Below, piece after piece: positions 62,761 to 64,000 of a stretch of DNA of 64,000 bases; within the stretch, counting starts at the first letter, position 1, and the number at the start of each line of letters is the position of its first letter. The stretch lies in the NCBI RefSeq assembly GCF_003570885.1, contig NZ_QXJC01000005.1:1-64000 (forward strand), in the 5' to 3' direction. This DNA is from Simplicispira hankyongi. Its GTDB lineage: Bacteria > Pseudomonadota > Gammaproteobacteria > Burkholderiales > Burkholderiaceae_C. The notes beneath the pieces were generated by a model. That model worked only from the letters and a program-made list of their open reading frames with translations. It did no database searches and was not told the origin of the DNA. The translations under genes and the position numbers were made by a program.

Positions 62761-62820
62761 TTCACACCGCCCTCACACACTTCATCCTGCCCTCACGGCG
62801 GCGTTTCAGACTGCCTTCAC
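62761..62820 (+). promoter_or_regulatory. Three cre-tag-like CreB sites before creD
   Basis: TTCACACCGCCCTCAC (62761-62776), TTCATCCTGCCCTCAC (62781-62796) and TTCAGACTGCCTTCAC (62805-62820). Each is a direct repeat of TTCAC-like units with six bases between, the layout of the E. coli cre tag TTCAC-N6-TTCAC bound by CreB. The last ends 20 bases before the creD start. Three copies in 60 bases suggests strong CreB control of creD. Confidence 0.75.
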
Positions 62821-62840
62821 ATTGACTGTGAAGGACTCCC

Positions 62841-64000
62841 TTGAAACACCCCTGGTTCACCAAACTGGCCGCATTGGCCGCCGTGGTTCTGTTGCTGCTT
62901 TTCGGCCTGGGCCAGATTGAAGACGTGGTGCAGGGCCGCCAGCACTACCGCAGCGCGGCCGCGCAAAGCGTGGCCAGCAGCCTGGCCGGACCGCAGACCT
63001 TGGTAGGCCCCCTCATCCACAGCGCCTGTGTGGAAAGCTGGGACATCGAAACGGGTACGGGTGATGCGCGCCACAGCGAAGAGCGGCGCCGAGAGTTCCT
63101 GCTGACCGCCATGCCCGACCAGCTTGATGTGCGGTCGGGCGCGGCCATGGAAGAGCGTGCGCGCGGCCTGCACAAGGTCAATGCCTATACGCTCAAGACG
63201 CACCTGCAAGCGCACTGGGCCTCGCTGGCCAGCTTGCAGCCGCAGACGACGGTGCGCGGCTCGCGCATGCAGTGCGGGGCGCCCATCTTGATGCTGGGCG
63301 TGGGGGATGCGCGCGGCATCCGCACCGCGCAGCTTGCGCTGGACGGCGGCGCAGCGCTGGCATTGAAGCCGGGCACCTTCCATCCCGTCTACAGCCGGGG
63401 ATTGCACGCGCTGCTGCCGCCAGCAGTGCTGGGCCAGGCGGCGGGCTTTTCCGCCGTGCTGGACCTGGAGCTCGTGGGCACCGAGCGCCTGTCCATCGTG
63501 CCGCTGGGCAACCACACCGCGGTGATGCTGGACAGCGGCTGGCCGCACCCGTCGTTTGGCGGTCGCTTTTTGCCGTCCGAGCGTGAAGTGCGCAGCGATG
63601 GTTTTAGCGCGCGCTGGCGCTTGTCGTCGCTCGCCACCACGGCGCAGCAGGACGTCGCGGCGGGCAAGCCAGTGTGCACGGCCGCCGCCGCCGACGACGA
63701 GGGCCCGCAAGTGGTCCCGGCAGGCAGCAAAGGCTGTGCCGACAGCTTCAGCGTGGCCTTCATCGACCCGGTGAACCCGTATTCGCTTGCCGACCGCGCC
63801 ACCAAGTACGGGCTGCTGTTCATCGCCCTCACGTTTGTCGCCGTGGGCTTGTTCGAACTGATGGGCAATACCCTCCAAGCCCCACCGCGCAGCGGGTCGC
63901 TCCCCTCCGAGGGGGCCGCTTTTCTATTTTGGGGCGGCCAGGCGATGGAAACCCTGCGCGTGCATCCGGTGCAGTACCTGCTGGTGGGCAGCGCGCTGAG
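62841..64000 (+). CDS. creD: Inner-membrane protein CreD, C-terminus beyond window
   Basis: 386 codons from a TTG at 62841, running off the right edge. AAGGA lies seven bases upstream. One N-terminal helix (KLAALAAVVLLLLFGLGQIE), then a large periplasmic domain with ETGTGDARHSEERRREF, GSRMQCGAPILMLGVGDARGI and LPLGNHTAVML-like phrases, then the first of the C-terminal helices: YGLLFIALTFVAVGLFELM. The next helix start LRVHPVQYLLVG is reached only after about 30 foreign residues. CreD confers resistance to colicin E2 and beta-lactam-linked phenotypes when overproduced in other species; mechanism unknown. Confidence 0.88.
   Translation, partial: MKHPWFTKLAALAAVVLLLLFGLGQIEDVVQGRQHYRSAAAQSVASSLAGPQTLVGPLIHSACVESWDIETGTGDARHSEERRREFLLTAMPDQLDVRSGAAMEERARGLHKVNAYTLKTHLQAHWASLASLQPQTTVRGSRMQCGAPILMLGVGDARGIRTAQLALDGGAALALKPGTFHPVYSRGLHALLPPAVLGQAAGFSAVLDLELVGTERLSIVPLGNHTAVMLDSGWPHPSFGGRFLPSEREVRSDGFSARWRLSSLATTAQQDVAAGKPVCTAAAADDEGPQVVPAGSKGCADSFSVAFIDPVNPYSLADRATKYGLLFIALTFVAVGLFELMGNTLQAPPRSGSLPSEGAAFLFWGGQAMETLRVHPVQYLLVGSAL
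63864..63953 (+). repeat. In-frame GC-rich insertion within creD
   Basis: A block of about 90 bases separates codons for FELM and LRVHPVQYLL, which I expect to be close together in CreD from memory of the family. It includes CCGCGCAGCGGGTCGCTCCC and CCTCCGAGGGGGCCGC, which look like intergenic GC-rich repeat sequence, and encodes Pro/Gly/Ser-rich residues. The frame is kept. Edges are approximate. Confidence 0.5.

Overview
The window is GC-rich, tightly packed chromosomal DNA. Several genes are of types common in Burkholderiales: dadA, rdgC, dinG, a YbfB/YjiJ-type exporter, the COG3014-YcfL-LpoB set and mnmG-rsmG-parA-parB. Together with the intergenic repeats, this suggests a betaproteobacterium of the Comamonadaceae (Acidovorax-like). 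The family assignment rests on recalled gene-family resemblance, not a search. I see no rRNA, tRNA, CRISPR array, prophage or intact insertion sequence.

Region by region. 0-2.5 kb: the N-terminal 823 codons of a secreted fibronectin-III repeat protein on the minus strand, running off the left edge. 2.8-16 kb: DoxX, WrbA, a D-amino-acid dehydrogenase under a tandem glycine riboswitch, a BRO-N gene remnant, DinG, YjdM, a DnaQ-like exonuclease, a methyltransferase, an NlpC/P60 lipoprotein, DAHP synthase and a 1224-residue GGDEF-EAL protein. 15.96-16.55 kb: a non-coding block with four perfect DnaA boxes and two TAG-trio modules, which looks like the chromosomal replication origin although dnaA is not beside it. 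16.6-22 kb: PagL, a Spy-like protein, RdgC, MntP under a yybP-ykoY riboswitch, a palindromic MITE-like element, an EamA protein and a crotonase. 21.7-24.9 kb: copper homeostasis (cueR, copZ, copA). 25-33 kb: CLC channel, chemoreceptor plus hemerythrin protein, old yellow enzyme, MFS exporter and glutathione transferase. 32.5-37.9 kb: a LysR regulator divergent from dabB-dabA, an energy-coupled inorganic-carbon uptake system. 37.7-41 kb: LysR/YeiH, YkgJ and an FMN reductase. 40.9-46.2 kb: mnmG, rsmG, parA, a hydrolase and parB, with parS-like sites. 47-52 kb: five exported envelope proteins (COG3014, YcfL, LpoB, CsgG-like, a lipoprotein hydrolase). 52-59.6 kb: flavin reductase, a chemoreceptor with an NIT-like sensor, DUF3149, AraC/MFS and a second GGDEF-EAL protein. 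59.9-64 kb: marC and creB-creC-creD, with cre-tag-like repeats before creD, which runs off the right edge.

How the parts fit. The DnaA-box cluster, parAB and parS-like sites within about 30 kb suggest this is the origin-proximal part of the chromosome. Regulation is visible in the DNA at several places: two riboswitches, a MerR-type copA promoter, a LysR dyad before dabB, and cre tags before creD. Eleven copies of one imperfect palindrome of about 55 bp lie between genes; several supply stop codons or sit at a start codon. Long antisense open frames over real genes are common here because of GC-rich codon bias and were not annotated.
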